Shown one piece after another: positions 46,135-53,954 of a stretch of DNA of 64,000 bases. Within the stretch, counting starts at the first letter, position 1. Each line of letters starts with the position of its first letter. The notes beneath the pieces were generated by a model. The model did not search any database, was not told the DNA's origin, and was given only the letters and a program-made list of their open reading frames with translations. Made by a program: the position numbers and the translations under genes. The stretch spans positions 1 through 64,000 of the forward strand of contig NZ_ATJV01000002.1 in NCBI RefSeq assembly GCF_000443165.1. The letters are read 5' to 3'. Source of the DNA: Thauera terpenica 58Eu. Its GTDB lineage: Bacteria; Pseudomonadota; Gammaproteobacteria; Burkholderiales; Rhodocyclaceae.

Positions 46135-46776
46135 GAAGAAGAATCGTCAATACTAGCCCGTATGGAAAACACACCCAAGAAAGCCCGGGTCCAGCTCGAT
46201 CGTCAGAGTTGGGTCATGGCTGCCATCGAAGTCATGGCCGAAGAGGGCATTGCCGGCCTGCGCGTCGAGGTTCTCGCGAAACGATTGAAAGTGACGAAAG
46301 GCAGCTTCTACTGGCACTTCGAGGATCGCCGCGACCTCCTGGTCGCGATCCTGCAGCACTGGAAGGAAGGCCGCATCCGCGACATCATCAAGCAGACGCG
46401 CGCCCAGCCCGGCAGCGAGCTGGCGCAGATCTATCACGTCATCGACGTCTACAGCGCCAGCCGCAGTCGCCGCGGCATGATGATAGAGCTCGCGGTGCGC
46501 GACTGGGCGCGCCGAGACGTCGAGGCCGCCGCGATCGTCGCCGAAGTGGACGACGTGCGCCTGCGCCGCGCGCGCGATCTGTTTCTGGCCTGCGGGGTGC
46601 CGATGGAAGAAGCCTCGAGCCGCTGCATGTTGCTCTACGCCTATGTGTTCGGCGTCTCGCTGATGAACTACGAGAAGTTCGACAGCGACGTGCTGCGCCT
46701 GAAGCGCGACATTGCCGATCTCATTGCGCGATCACACTCGAGCGCAGCAAGCGGCCCGATGGACTCAGCAGCCTGA
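46132..46776 (+). CDS. TetR-family transcriptional regulator
   Basis: 214 residues from the ATG at 46132; an ATG at 46162 (MENTPKKARVQLDRQSW) is a plausible alternative because the first one lies inside the operator candidate. The N-terminal helix-turn-helix reads AAIEVMAEEGIAGLRVEVLA and KRLKVTKGSFYWHFEDRRDL. The ligand domain is all-alpha and not recognisable. It stands opposite the etf/acyl-CoA dehydrogenase operon and probably represses it until an acyl-CoA is bound. Its 3-prime end overlaps the convergent tatD gene by 12 bases. Confidence 0.88.
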   Translation: MEEESSILARMENTPKKARVQLDRQSWVMAAIEVMAEEGIAGLRVEVLAKRLKVTKGSFYWHFEDRRDLLVAILQHWKEGRIRDIIKQTRAQPGSELAQIYHVIDVYSASRSRRGMMIELAVRDWARRDVEAAAIVAEVDDVRLRRARDLFLACGVPMEEASSRCMLLYAYVFGVSLMNYEKFDSDVLRLKRDIADLIARSHSSAASGPMDSAA

Positions 46777-47544
46777 GGGCGCGCGCGTCCAGCGCAGCAC
46801 CTCGAGCGCATTGCGCCCGGTGGTGGTGATGACTTCGGCGACGTCGATGCCGCGCAGCTCGGCAAGAATGGCTGCGTAGCGTGCGAGGTTGGCGGGTTCG
46901 TTGCGCCCACCCTGCGCCCACTCGGGGGCAATGTCCGGGGCGTCGGTCTCGAGCACGATGGACTCCAGCGGCAGCGTGGCCGCCAGCGTGCGGATGCGGG
47001 TGGAGCCGCTGAAAGTCATCGCCCCGCCAAAGCCGAGCTTGAAGCCCAGGCCGATGAAGATGTCGGCTTGCTGACGACTGCCGTTGAAGGCGTGCGCGAT
47101 GCCACCGCAAACCGGCAGGCGGCGCAGCTCCTTGAGCACGGCGTCGACCGCGCGCCGCACGTGCAGGATGACCGGGCGCTCGTGCTTGCGCGCGAGCCTG
47201 AGCTGGGCTTTGAAAAATTCCTGCTGGCGCCCGGGATCGACATCGGTGACGAAGTGATCGAGCCCGATCTCGCCCAGCGCAAGCGCGGCGCCCTCGCCCA
47301 GGCGCTCATCGAGCACGTCCACATCTTCCATCCGCGCCTGCATGACGTAGAGCGGATGGATGCCGAGCGCGCAGCACATGTCGGCGTTGGCCGCGGCGAG
47401 CGCCTCCACCGCAGCGAAGTTGGCAGCTTCGACCGCAGGCAGCACGAAACCTGCGACGCCCACCGCGCGCGCAGCGTCGATGAGTTGCTGACGGTCGGCG
47501 TCGAACTGCGCTGCGTCAAGGTGAATATGGGTGTCGATCAGCAT
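46765..47544 (-). CDS. TatD-family metal-dependent hydrolase
   Basis: 259 residues from the ATG at 47544. The TIM-barrel metal motif DTHIHLDAAQFDADR is at the N-terminus, then ALGEIGLDHFVTD, RPVILHVRRAVDAVLKEL, GGIAHAFNGSRQQADIFIGL and VLETDAPDIAPEW. TatD proteins are Mg-dependent 3-prime-5-prime DNases or deoxyribonucleotide-end repair enzymes. It follows the enoyl-CoA hydratase gene by 34 bases. Its 3-prime end overlaps that of the TetR gene by 12 bases. Confidence 0.93.
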   Translation of the reverse strand: MLIDTHIHLDAAQFDADRQQLIDAARAVGVAGFVLPAVEAANFAAVEALAAANADMCCALGIHPLYVMQARMEDVDVLDERLGEGAALALGEIGLDHFVTDVDPGRQQEFFKAQLRLARKHERPVILHVRRAVDAVLKELRRLPVCGGIAHAFNGSRQQADIFIGLGFKLGFGGAMTFSGSTRIRTLAATLPLESIVLETDAPDIAPEWAQGGRNEPANLARYAAILAELRGIDVAEVITTTGRNALEVLRWTRAPSGC

Positions 47545-47578
47545 CGTCGCTGTGCCATCCCGGACCGCCGCAGGAGAC

Positions 47579-48379
47579 TCAGCGCCCCTTCCACTGCGGC
47601 TTGCGCTTGGCGACGAAGGCGTCCATGCCCTCGGCGGCGTCCTCGCACATGGCGTTGCAGGCCATGGTCTCGCCGGCGGTCTGGTAGGCGCCGTCCAGAC
47701 CCATCTCGAGCTGCTTGTAGAACATCTGCTTGCCCATGCGGATAGCGACCGGCGACTTGGCCACGATGGAGGCGGCGAGCCTGGCCACTTCGGCATCGAG
47801 CTCGTCGAGCGCGACCACGCGATTGACCAGGCCGCGGCGCTGGGCTTCGTGCGCGTCGATGAAGTCGCCGGTGACGAGCATCTCGAAGGCTTGCTTGCGC
47901 CCCATGTTGCGCGACAGGCCAACGCCAGGCGTGGCACAGAACAGGCCCACGTTGATGCCCGACACCGCAAAGCGCGCGTGATCGGAAGCCACGGCGAGGT
48001 CGCACATCGACACCAGCTGGCAGCCCGCCGCGGTGGCGATGCCGTGCACACGGGCGATCACCGGCTGCGGCAGCTCGGTGAGCTTCATCATGAACTTGCT
48101 GCACAGGCGGAACAGGCGCTGCTGGAACTCGAGCTCGTGATTGCCGCGCATCTCCTTGAGGTCGTGCCCGGCGCAAAAGGCCTTGCCCTCGCCGGCCAGC
48201 ACCACCACGCGCACGCTGTCGTCGGCGGCGATCGCGTCCACCGCGGCGATCAGGGTCTCGAGCATTTCGTAGGACAGGGTGTTGAATTGATGCGGACGGT
48301 TCAGCGTCAGCGTGGTGACACCACCATCGTCGTGGCGCAGGAGCATGGCATCGGCATTGGGAACGGGAACGGCACTCAT
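47579..48379 (-). CDS. Enoyl-CoA hydratase
   Basis: 266 residues from the ATG at 48379, with GAGGAGA six bases upstream; the longer frame to 48442 lacks a ribosome site. The crotonase fold shows TLTLNRPHQFNTLSYEMLET, VVLAGEGKAFCAGHDLKEM (oxyanion hole) and GIATAAGCQLVSMCDLAVAS. It hydrates enoyl-CoA from the dehydrogenase step. It lacks the usual Glu at one catalytic position (AAGCQL in place of the common AGGGxE), so the exact reaction is uncertain. A palindromic site lies 48 bases upstream. Confidence 0.88.
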   Translation of the reverse strand: MSAVPVPNADAMLLRHDDGGVTTLTLNRPHQFNTLSYEMLETLIAAVDAIAADDSVRVVVLAGEGKAFCAGHDLKEMRGNHELEFQQRLFRLCSKFMMKLTELPQPVIARVHGIATAAGCQLVSMCDLAVASDHARFAVSGINVGLFCATPGVGLSRNMGRKQAFEMLVTGDFIDAHEAQRRGLVNRVVALDELDAEVARLAASIVAKSPVAIRMGKQMFYKQLEMGLDGAYQTAGETMACNAMCEDAAEGMDAFVAKRKPQWKGR

Positions 48380-48426
48380 CAGGGGTCTCCTCGGCAAATT
48401 CGGGCGTTGGTCCAACTGTTTTTTAG

Positions 48427-48442
48427 TTAACGTTAACGTCAA
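48427..48442. promoter_or_regulatory. TTAACGTTAACGTCAA near-palindrome upstream of enoyl-CoA hydratase
   Basis: A 16-base near-palindrome (one mismatched pair), with the perfect 12-mer GTTAACGTTAAC inside it. It resembles the sites bound by MerR-type LiuR regulators of branched-chain amino acid and acyl-CoA catabolism in proteobacteria. It sits 48 bases before the start codon. No LiuR gene is in the window. Confidence 0.5.
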
Positions 48443-48551
48443 CGGAGGCTCATGCTAACTCTTCCTGCCAGGAACGGCCAGCGCTTGCCACGAGCGGCAA
48501 ACGGCGCTTCCGCGGCGGACCGCGGAAGCGCCCCTGCCCACGGGCGCAGGA

Positions 48552-50204
48552 TCAGTCGAAGGCTGAGGTGGATCTTGCCTTTTCGCGCAGCACGAACTTC
48601 TGGATCTTGCCGGTCGAGGTCTTGGGCAATTCGCCGAAGATGATGCGCTTTGGCACCTTGAAGCTGGCCAGGTGCTCGCGGCAGTGCGCGACCAGGGTGT
48701 CGACGCTGACCTCGTTGCCCTCGCGCAACTCGACGAAGGCGCAAGGCACCTCGCCCCATTTGTCGTCCGGCAACGCCACCACCGCCGCCGCCATCACCGC
48801 GGGGTGACGGTACAGGGCGTCTTCGACCTCGATCGAGGAGATATTCTCCCCGCCCGAGATGATCACGTCCTTGGAGCGGTCCTTGATCTTGATGTAGCCG
48901 TCGGGCTGGATCACGGCGAGGTCACCGGAGTGATACCAGCCGCCACGGAAGGATTCCGCGGTGGTCTTTTCGTTCTTGAGATAGCCCTTCATCACCAGGT
49001 TGCCGCGGAACATGATCTCACCCATGGTCTCGCCGTCCCAGGGCACCATCTCCATGGTCTCCGGATCCATCACGGTAATGCCTTCGAGCGCGTGATAGCG
49101 CACACCCTGGCGACCGTTGAGCACCACCTGCTCGGCCAGCGGCAGGTCCTTCCAGCCATCGTGTTTGGCGCACACCGCGGCCGGGCCATAGGTTTCGGTG
49201 AGGCCGTAGACGTGGGTGATGTCGAAGCCGATCTTTGCCATGCTTTCGATCACGGCAGCGGGCGGCGGCGCGGCGGCAACCAGGCCCGACACCTTGTGGT
49301 TGATGCCATCGCGCCAGGCTTCCGGGGCATTGGCCAGCATCGAATGCACGATGGGCGCGCCGCAGTAGTGGGTGACGCCGTGCTCGCGGATGGCATCGAA
49401 GATCAGGCGCGGATCCACACGTCGCAGGCAGACATTGACGCCGGCATTGGCGGCCATCGTCCACGCGAAGCACCAGCCGTTGCAGTGGAACATGGGCAGG
49501 GTCCACAGATACACCGAGTGCGGCGGCATGCCCCAGGACACGATGTTGGACATGGCGTTGAGGTAGGCGCCGCGATAGTGATACACCACGCCCTTGGGGT
49601 CGCCGGTCGTGCCCGAGGTGTAGTTGAGCGAAATCGCATCCCACTCGTCCGCAGGCGGCTCGAACACGAAGTCGGGTGTGCCGCTTGCGAGCACGGCCTC
49701 GTATTCAAGGCTGCCGACACGCTCACCGGGGCCGGTGTATTCGGGGTCATCGACGTCGATGACGATCATGTCCGGGCGATCGGCGAGCGCAATCGCCTTC
49801 TTCGCCATGCGCGCAAACTCACGGTCGGTGAATACCACCTTGGCTTCGGCGTGGTTCAGGATGAAGGCCACCGCCTCGGCGTCGAGCCGGGTGTTGATGG
49901 TGTTGAGCACCGCGCCGCAGGCCGGCACGCCGAAATGGCATTCGAACATTTCGGGCGTGTTGTTGAGGATGGTGGAAACGGTGTCGCCCTTGCCCACGCC
50001 CAGTTGCTTGAGCGCCGAGGCAAGGCGGCGACTGCGCTCATAGCTTTGCGACCAGGTATAGCGCCGGGCGCCGTGGACGACGGCAAGGCGATCGGGATAG
50101 ATGTAGGCGCTGCGCTCGATGAAGGTCAGTGGCGACAGCGGCGCATAGTTGGCCGTGTTTTTTTGTAGCCCGATTTCATAGGGCGATTGTCGGCTTGCAG
50201 TCAT
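48552..50204 (-). CDS. Acyl-CoA synthetase (AMP-forming)
   Basis: 550 residues from the ATG at 50204, four bases after AAGGGAG. The adenylate-forming motifs are LNYTSGTTGDPKGVVYHYRG, YGLTETYGPAA, GWYHSGDLAVIQPDGYIKIK and a C-terminal KTSTGKIQKFVLR lysine motif. It turns a fatty or related acid into its CoA thioester, feeding the hydratase and dehydrogenase encoded nearby. The chain-length preference is unknown. It is close to the medium/long-chain, dimethylpropiothetin-like acyl-CoA ligase group. Confidence 0.93.
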   Translation of the reverse strand: MTASRQSPYEIGLQKNTANYAPLSPLTFIERSAYIYPDRLAVVHGARRYTWSQSYERSRRLASALKQLGVGKGDTVSTILNNTPEMFECHFGVPACGAVLNTINTRLDAEAVAFILNHAEAKVVFTDREFARMAKKAIALADRPDMIVIDVDDPEYTGPGERVGSLEYEAVLASGTPDFVFEPPADEWDAISLNYTSGTTGDPKGVVYHYRGAYLNAMSNIVSWGMPPHSVYLWTLPMFHCNGWCFAWTMAANAGVNVCLRRVDPRLIFDAIREHGVTHYCGAPIVHSMLANAPEAWRDGINHKVSGLVAAAPPPAAVIESMAKIGFDITHVYGLTETYGPAAVCAKHDGWKDLPLAEQVVLNGRQGVRYHALEGITVMDPETMEMVPWDGETMGEIMFRGNLVMKGYLKNEKTTAESFRGGWYHSGDLAVIQPDGYIKIKDRSKDVIISGGENISSIEVEDALYRHPAVMAAAVVALPDDKWGEVPCAFVELREGNEVSVDTLVAHCREHLASFKVPKRIIFGELPKTSTGKIQKFVLREKARSTSAFD

Positions 50205-50250
50205 GGTTCTCCCTTGCAGTGATGTTGTGCCCGTCTGCGGACGGGTCGTT

Positions 50251-50883
50251 TCAGACGCCGCAGCGCCCGTAGCCATTCAATCCCGCTGTGCTGGCGCGGT
50301 CAAGCGCGAGCAGCCAGGCGGAGATTTCATGCACCAGACGCTGCGCCGCGCTGCGGTGGGCGCTGACGCCGCCGCTCGCATCGGCGCTGGGCGCAGCCTC
50401 GGTGATGCGAAACTCGGTGCGCGCGAGCGGGACTGTGCTGCGCGAAGGCAGCAGCGCAACACGCACGATCAGCTCCACATGGCTCTGGGTGTCGCTGTCG
50501 AACACCTGAACGAACTCATCGAGCTCCACGCGCAGATGGCAATGCAGACCGCCCGCGCCGGCTGCAAGGCCGCGCTCGAGGGCAAGGCCCAGCATCTCGG
50601 CCGGGGCTGACACCCAGCGGCTCTCGACATAGGCACGGCGACGACTCGGGTCCAGCCATGACAGCCGATAGTGCATGGCGGTGGCCGACAGCCAGGGCGC
50701 GGCGGACAATTTCAGCTGCGCGGGCGCGAGCTCGGCTGGCAGCGACTGGCTGGGGCTGACGCCCAGGTCGTACAAGGCCATGGGCGCAGGGCGCAGGTCC
50801 AGCCCGCTGCAGGCGCCCAGGGTGAGCGCAAGGCACAACGCAAGGCAGGCGTGGCGCAAACTGCGGTAGTGCACATGATTCAT
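50251..50883 (-). CDS. ABC-type transport auxiliary lipoprotein (PqiC/YmbA-like)
   Basis: 210 residues from the ATG at 50883. A lipoprotein signal peptide (LRHACLALCLALTLGACSG, lipobox LGAC) precedes a mature part that starts with a Pro-rich word and the domain DLGVSPSQSLPAELAPAQLK, as in the ABC_trans_aux family. It is the last gene of the MlaE-MlaF-MlaD-like operon and would connect the MCE protein to the outer membrane during lipid transport. GGAG lies 10 bases before its ATG. Confidence 0.85.
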   Translation of the reverse strand: MNHVHYRSLRHACLALCLALTLGACSGLDLRPAPMALYDLGVSPSQSLPAELAPAQLKLSAAPWLSATAMHYRLSWLDPSRRRAYVESRWVSAPAEMLGLALERGLAAGAGGLHCHLRVELDEFVQVFDSDTQSHVELIVRVALLPSRSTVPLARTEFRITEAAPSADASGGVSAHRSAAQRLVHEISAWLLALDRASTAGLNGYGRCGV

Positions 50884-50890
50884 GATCCAT

Positions 50891-51844
50891 TTACTCCGTA
50901 GGATTGGGCGCGGCGTCAAAACCAGCCTCGCCCGGCCCGGGTGCGGGCGCGGAACGCCCCAGCAAGAGCATTTGCGGCGCCGCATCGAGCTCCTCGAGCA
51001 GACGCCCCAGGCGCAGCGAGCTGGATGTGAGTTGGCGCAACAAGGTGTCGAGCTGCGGCAAGGCGCCATCGACCAGGCCATCACTGGCGGCGCCTGCCGC
51101 CTGGTCGAAACGTGCCGCCATGAGGTCGATGCGGCTGACCAGCGCGCGCACCTCGGCGATCGCGGGCGCAGCCTGGGCGCTGCCGCGTTCAAGGTTTTCC
51201 AGCGTCGCCGAAAGGCGGGCGACATTTTGTGGCGTGAGCACGCTGTGCAGCGCAGCGAGGGTCCTGGGCAGCTCGTTGAAGCTCTTGTCCATCCCCGCGG
51301 CGGCTGAGTCGATGCGGGCAAGCGTGGCGCGCAGCTGGCTCACCCCGTCCTCGTCGAAGATGTTCGACAGACGCGCGCTCAACTTGCGAAACTGCTCGAC
51401 CGCCTCCAGCGCGTGCTCGCCGAGCTGGCTGAGCAGGCCGGACTCGAGGCTGATGCGCGGCGCCTCACCGCCCTCGCCCAGCAGCGGTGTGGGGTCGGTG
51501 CCGCGGTCGTCGAGCTGGACGAAGGCGAGCCCGGTGACGCCTATGGTTCCGATCGAGGCGCGCAGGCCGCGGGTGAGCGGCAGCTCCTCACTGACCTGAA
51601 CCCGAACCAGGATGTTGCGGCTGTCGGTCGGGTCGATGCGGATCTCCGCCACCGTGCCGATGGCCAGCCCGCGAAAGCGCACCCGCGCCTGCGGGCCGAG
51701 GCCGCCGATGTCGTCGCGCGCCACCAGAACGAGCGCGCGCGTCTGCTCGCGGTCCTGCGAGAACCACCACAAGGCCGTCATCAGCCCCAACCCCAGGGCC
51801 AGCGCAAACAGGCCGGCAGCGAGCGCATGCGCGCGATTTTCCAT
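50891..51844 (-). CDS. MCE/MlaD-family lipid transport protein
   Basis: 317 residues from the ATG at 51844, preceded by GGAGG. An N-terminal anchor helix (ALAAGLFALALGLGLMTALW) is followed by the MCE domain: DDIGGLGPQARVRFRGLAIG, TVAEIRIDP, and GTIGVTGLAFVQLDD. A long helical region follows, which in MCE rings forms part of a channel. It starts one base after the ATPase stop. The length exceeds E. coli MlaD (about 183 residues), mainly through the helical C-terminus. Confidence 0.92.
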   Translation of the reverse strand: MENRAHALAAGLFALALGLGLMTALWWFSQDREQTRALVLVARDDIGGLGPQARVRFRGLAIGTVAEIRIDPTDSRNILVRVQVSEELPLTRGLRASIGTIGVTGLAFVQLDDRGTDPTPLLGEGGEAPRISLESGLLSQLGEHALEAVEQFRKLSARLSNIFDEDGVSQLRATLARIDSAAAGMDKSFNELPRTLAALHSVLTPQNVARLSATLENLERGSAQAAPAIAEVRALVSRIDLMAARFDQAAGAASDGLVDGALPQLDTLLRQLTSSSLRLGRLLEELDAAPQMLLLGRSAPAPGPGEAGFDAAPNPTE

Positions 51845-51845
51845 C

Positions 51846-52652
51846 TCAGTCCTCCGCTCTGTGGCGGGCCAGGGCGCGCCGCCCTTGAGCGCCACCGAAA
51901 AAGCGTTCGATGAAGGGATGTTCGACCTGCAGCGTGTCATCGAGCGAGGCGTAGCTGATGATGCGCTTGTCGGCCAGCACCGCGATGCGGGTGGCCATCG
52001 CCACAATCGTATCCAGATCGTGGGTGATCAGCACCACGGTGAGGCCGAGCGCCTGGCGCAGCGACAGGATGAGGCGTACGAAGGCGGCGCTGAGGTCGGG
52101 GTCCAGCCCCGCCGTGGGTTCGTCGAGCAGCAGCAGCTCGGGCTCCAGCGCCAGCGCACGCGCGAGCGCCACGCGCCGCACCATGCCGCCGGAGAGCTCG
52201 GCCGGCATGAGCACGGCGTGCTCGGGTTCGAGCTCCACCATCGCCAGCTTGACGGCGATGAGGTCGTCGATTTCGTGCGGGTGCACCACGCCCAGCTCGC
52301 GCAGCGGAAAGGCGATGTTCTCGGCCACGGTGAAGGCCGAGAACAAGGCGCCCTGCTGGAACAGCACGCCATAGCGGCGCTGGCGGGCGAGGCGTGCGCG
52401 CGTGCTGCCCGCCCGCAGGTCCTCGCCAAACAGGGCGACGCTGCCGGCAGCCGGCTGGGTGAGCCCGATGAGGTGGCGCAGCAGGGTCGTCTTGCCACTG
52501 CCGGAACCGCCGACCAGGGCGACGATCTCGCCGCGCTCGATGTCGAGGTCCAGGCCCTCATGCACCACCTTGCGCCCGAAGCGGGTGCTGATCCCGCGCA
52601 AGGAAACGATGAGCTCGGGGCTGGGCGCGTGCGTGATCGTGGCCTCACTCAT
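51846..52652 (-). CDS. MlaF-like ABC transporter ATP-binding protein
   Basis: 268 residues from the ATG at 52652, which overlaps the permease stop (ATGA). Walker A is GGSGSGKTTL near 48, the Q-loop is LFQQGALFSA, the signature is LSGGMVRRVALARAL, Walker B is LLLLDEPTAGLDP, and the H-loop is VLITHDLDT. It drives phospholipid movement by the MlaE-like permease. The C-terminal tail (GGAQGRRALARHRAED) is basic. Confidence 0.94.
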   Translation of the reverse strand: MSEATITHAPSPELIVSLRGISTRFGRKVVHEGLDLDIERGEIVALVGGSGSGKTTLLRHLIGLTQPAAGSVALFGEDLRAGSTRARLARQRRYGVLFQQGALFSAFTVAENIAFPLRELGVVHPHEIDDLIAVKLAMVELEPEHAVLMPAELSGGMVRRVALARALALEPELLLLDEPTAGLDPDLSAAFVRLILSLRQALGLTVVLITHDLDTIVAMATRIAVLADKRIISYASLDDTLQVEHPFIERFFGGAQGRRALARHRAED

Positions 52653-53887
52653 CCGGGAATGCCGATCGAGCGCGTGGCGATGGCGAAGATTGCATCGACC
52701 AGAATGACCAGGGTGATGGAGGTGACCACAGAGGCCGTGGTGTTTCTGGACAGGCTCTCGGTATTGGGCTGCACGCGCAGGCCGAAATGGCAGGCGATGA
52801 GCGCAATCAGGAAGCCGAACACCGCGCCCTTGGCGAGCCCGATGTAGAGGTTTGCGATCGGCACCGCGTCGGGCAAGGCGGTGATGAAATAATGAAACGA
52901 GAGGTCGAGCTCGATCAGCGCCGACACCCATCCGCCCAGCAAGGCCACGCCCGAGGTCCACAACACCAGCAAGGGCATCGCCAGAGTCAGCGCGATCACC
53001 TTGGGCAACGCCAGGCGCTGCGAGATCGACACCCCCATCGCCGCCAGCGCGTCGATCTCCTGCGTGACCCGCATCACCCCGAGCTGCGCGGTCATGGCCG
53101 AGCCCGAGCGCCCCGCCACCAGCACCGACACCAGTACCGGCCCGAGCTCGCGGATGATGCCCAGCCCCAGGATGTTGACGATGAAAACGTCGGCCCCAAA
53201 GAGCTTGAGCTGCAGCGCCGACAGGTAGGAGAGCACGACGCCGATGAGAAAGCCCACGAGCGCGGAGACCGGCATCGCCTTGACGCCGACCTTGTACACG
53301 TTGGCGGAAATTTCAAGCACTGGCCATGCGCGCGGATGGCGCAGCAAGTGCAGGACATCGAGCAGGAGCTGTCCGAGCAGACCCAGCATGGCCGTCAGGT
53401 GGCGGCCAAAGCCGAGCAGCTGACGGCCCAGATGCACCAGCAGGTCGCTTGCGCTCTGGCGTGGCACGGCGGGCAAGCCCTGCAGGGCGTGCTGCGCGAC
53501 ACGGGCGAAAATGCTGCGCTGTGCGACGCTCAGTTGCAGGCGCTCGGGCCAGCGTCCGCCCCAGGCTCGCCACAGCAAGGTGGCGCCAAAGCTGTCAAGC
53601 CCTTGCACCGCACCCAGGTCCCAGGCCGCAGCGGGCGCGGCGTGGGCGAGCTGGCTGCGCACCGTATCCAGGCGCTCGGTGAGCGCGCGCAGGGTCCAGT
53701 CGCCGTGCACGCGCGCGGTGTCGGCAGCGCCGTCCAGCGTGATCCGCGGCAAGGCGCAGGCGACGGGGCTGGGGGGGTGCGCAGGATCAGGGGGGCGAGC
53801 ACCCGCGCCAGCAGTCGCGGCGGAAGGTGCGGAAGCGTCAGCGCGGGAGTCGTCAGGCGACTCGTTGTGCAATGCGGACTTGGACAC
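52649..53887 (-). CDS. MlaE-family permease with N-terminal STAS-like domain
   Basis: 412 residues. After a low-complexity N-terminus, residues about 48-135 look like a STAS domain (VHGDWTLRALTERLDTVRSQ, WDLGAVQGLDSFGATLL), and the rest is the MlaE fold with five or six helices (VGFLIGVVLSYLSALQLKLF, GLGIIRELGPVLVSVLVAGR, GVMRVTQEIDALAAMGVS). In E. coli the STAS protein MlaB is separate; here it seems fused. It is the first gene of the four-gene lipid-transport operon. Confidence 0.92.
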   Translation of the reverse strand: MSKSALHNESPDDSRADASAPSAATAGAGARPPDPAHPPSPVACALPRITLDGAADTARVHGDWTLRALTERLDTVRSQLAHAAPAAAWDLGAVQGLDSFGATLLWRAWGGRWPERLQLSVAQRSIFARVAQHALQGLPAVPRQSASDLLVHLGRQLLGFGRHLTAMLGLLGQLLLDVLHLLRHPRAWPVLEISANVYKVGVKAMPVSALVGFLIGVVLSYLSALQLKLFGADVFIVNILGLGIIRELGPVLVSVLVAGRSGSAMTAQLGVMRVTQEIDALAAMGVSISQRLALPKVIALTLAMPLLVLWTSGVALLGGWVSALIELDLSFHYFITALPDAVPIANLYIGLAKGAVFGFLIALIACHFGLRVQPNTESLSRNTTASVVTSITLVILVDAIFAIATRSIGIPG

Positions 53888-53954
53888 GACCCCTGACTCG
53901 GAACCCCTGGTGCTTGATCAGATTGCTGCTCGGCTCGTCACGCAGTTTGGCCAC

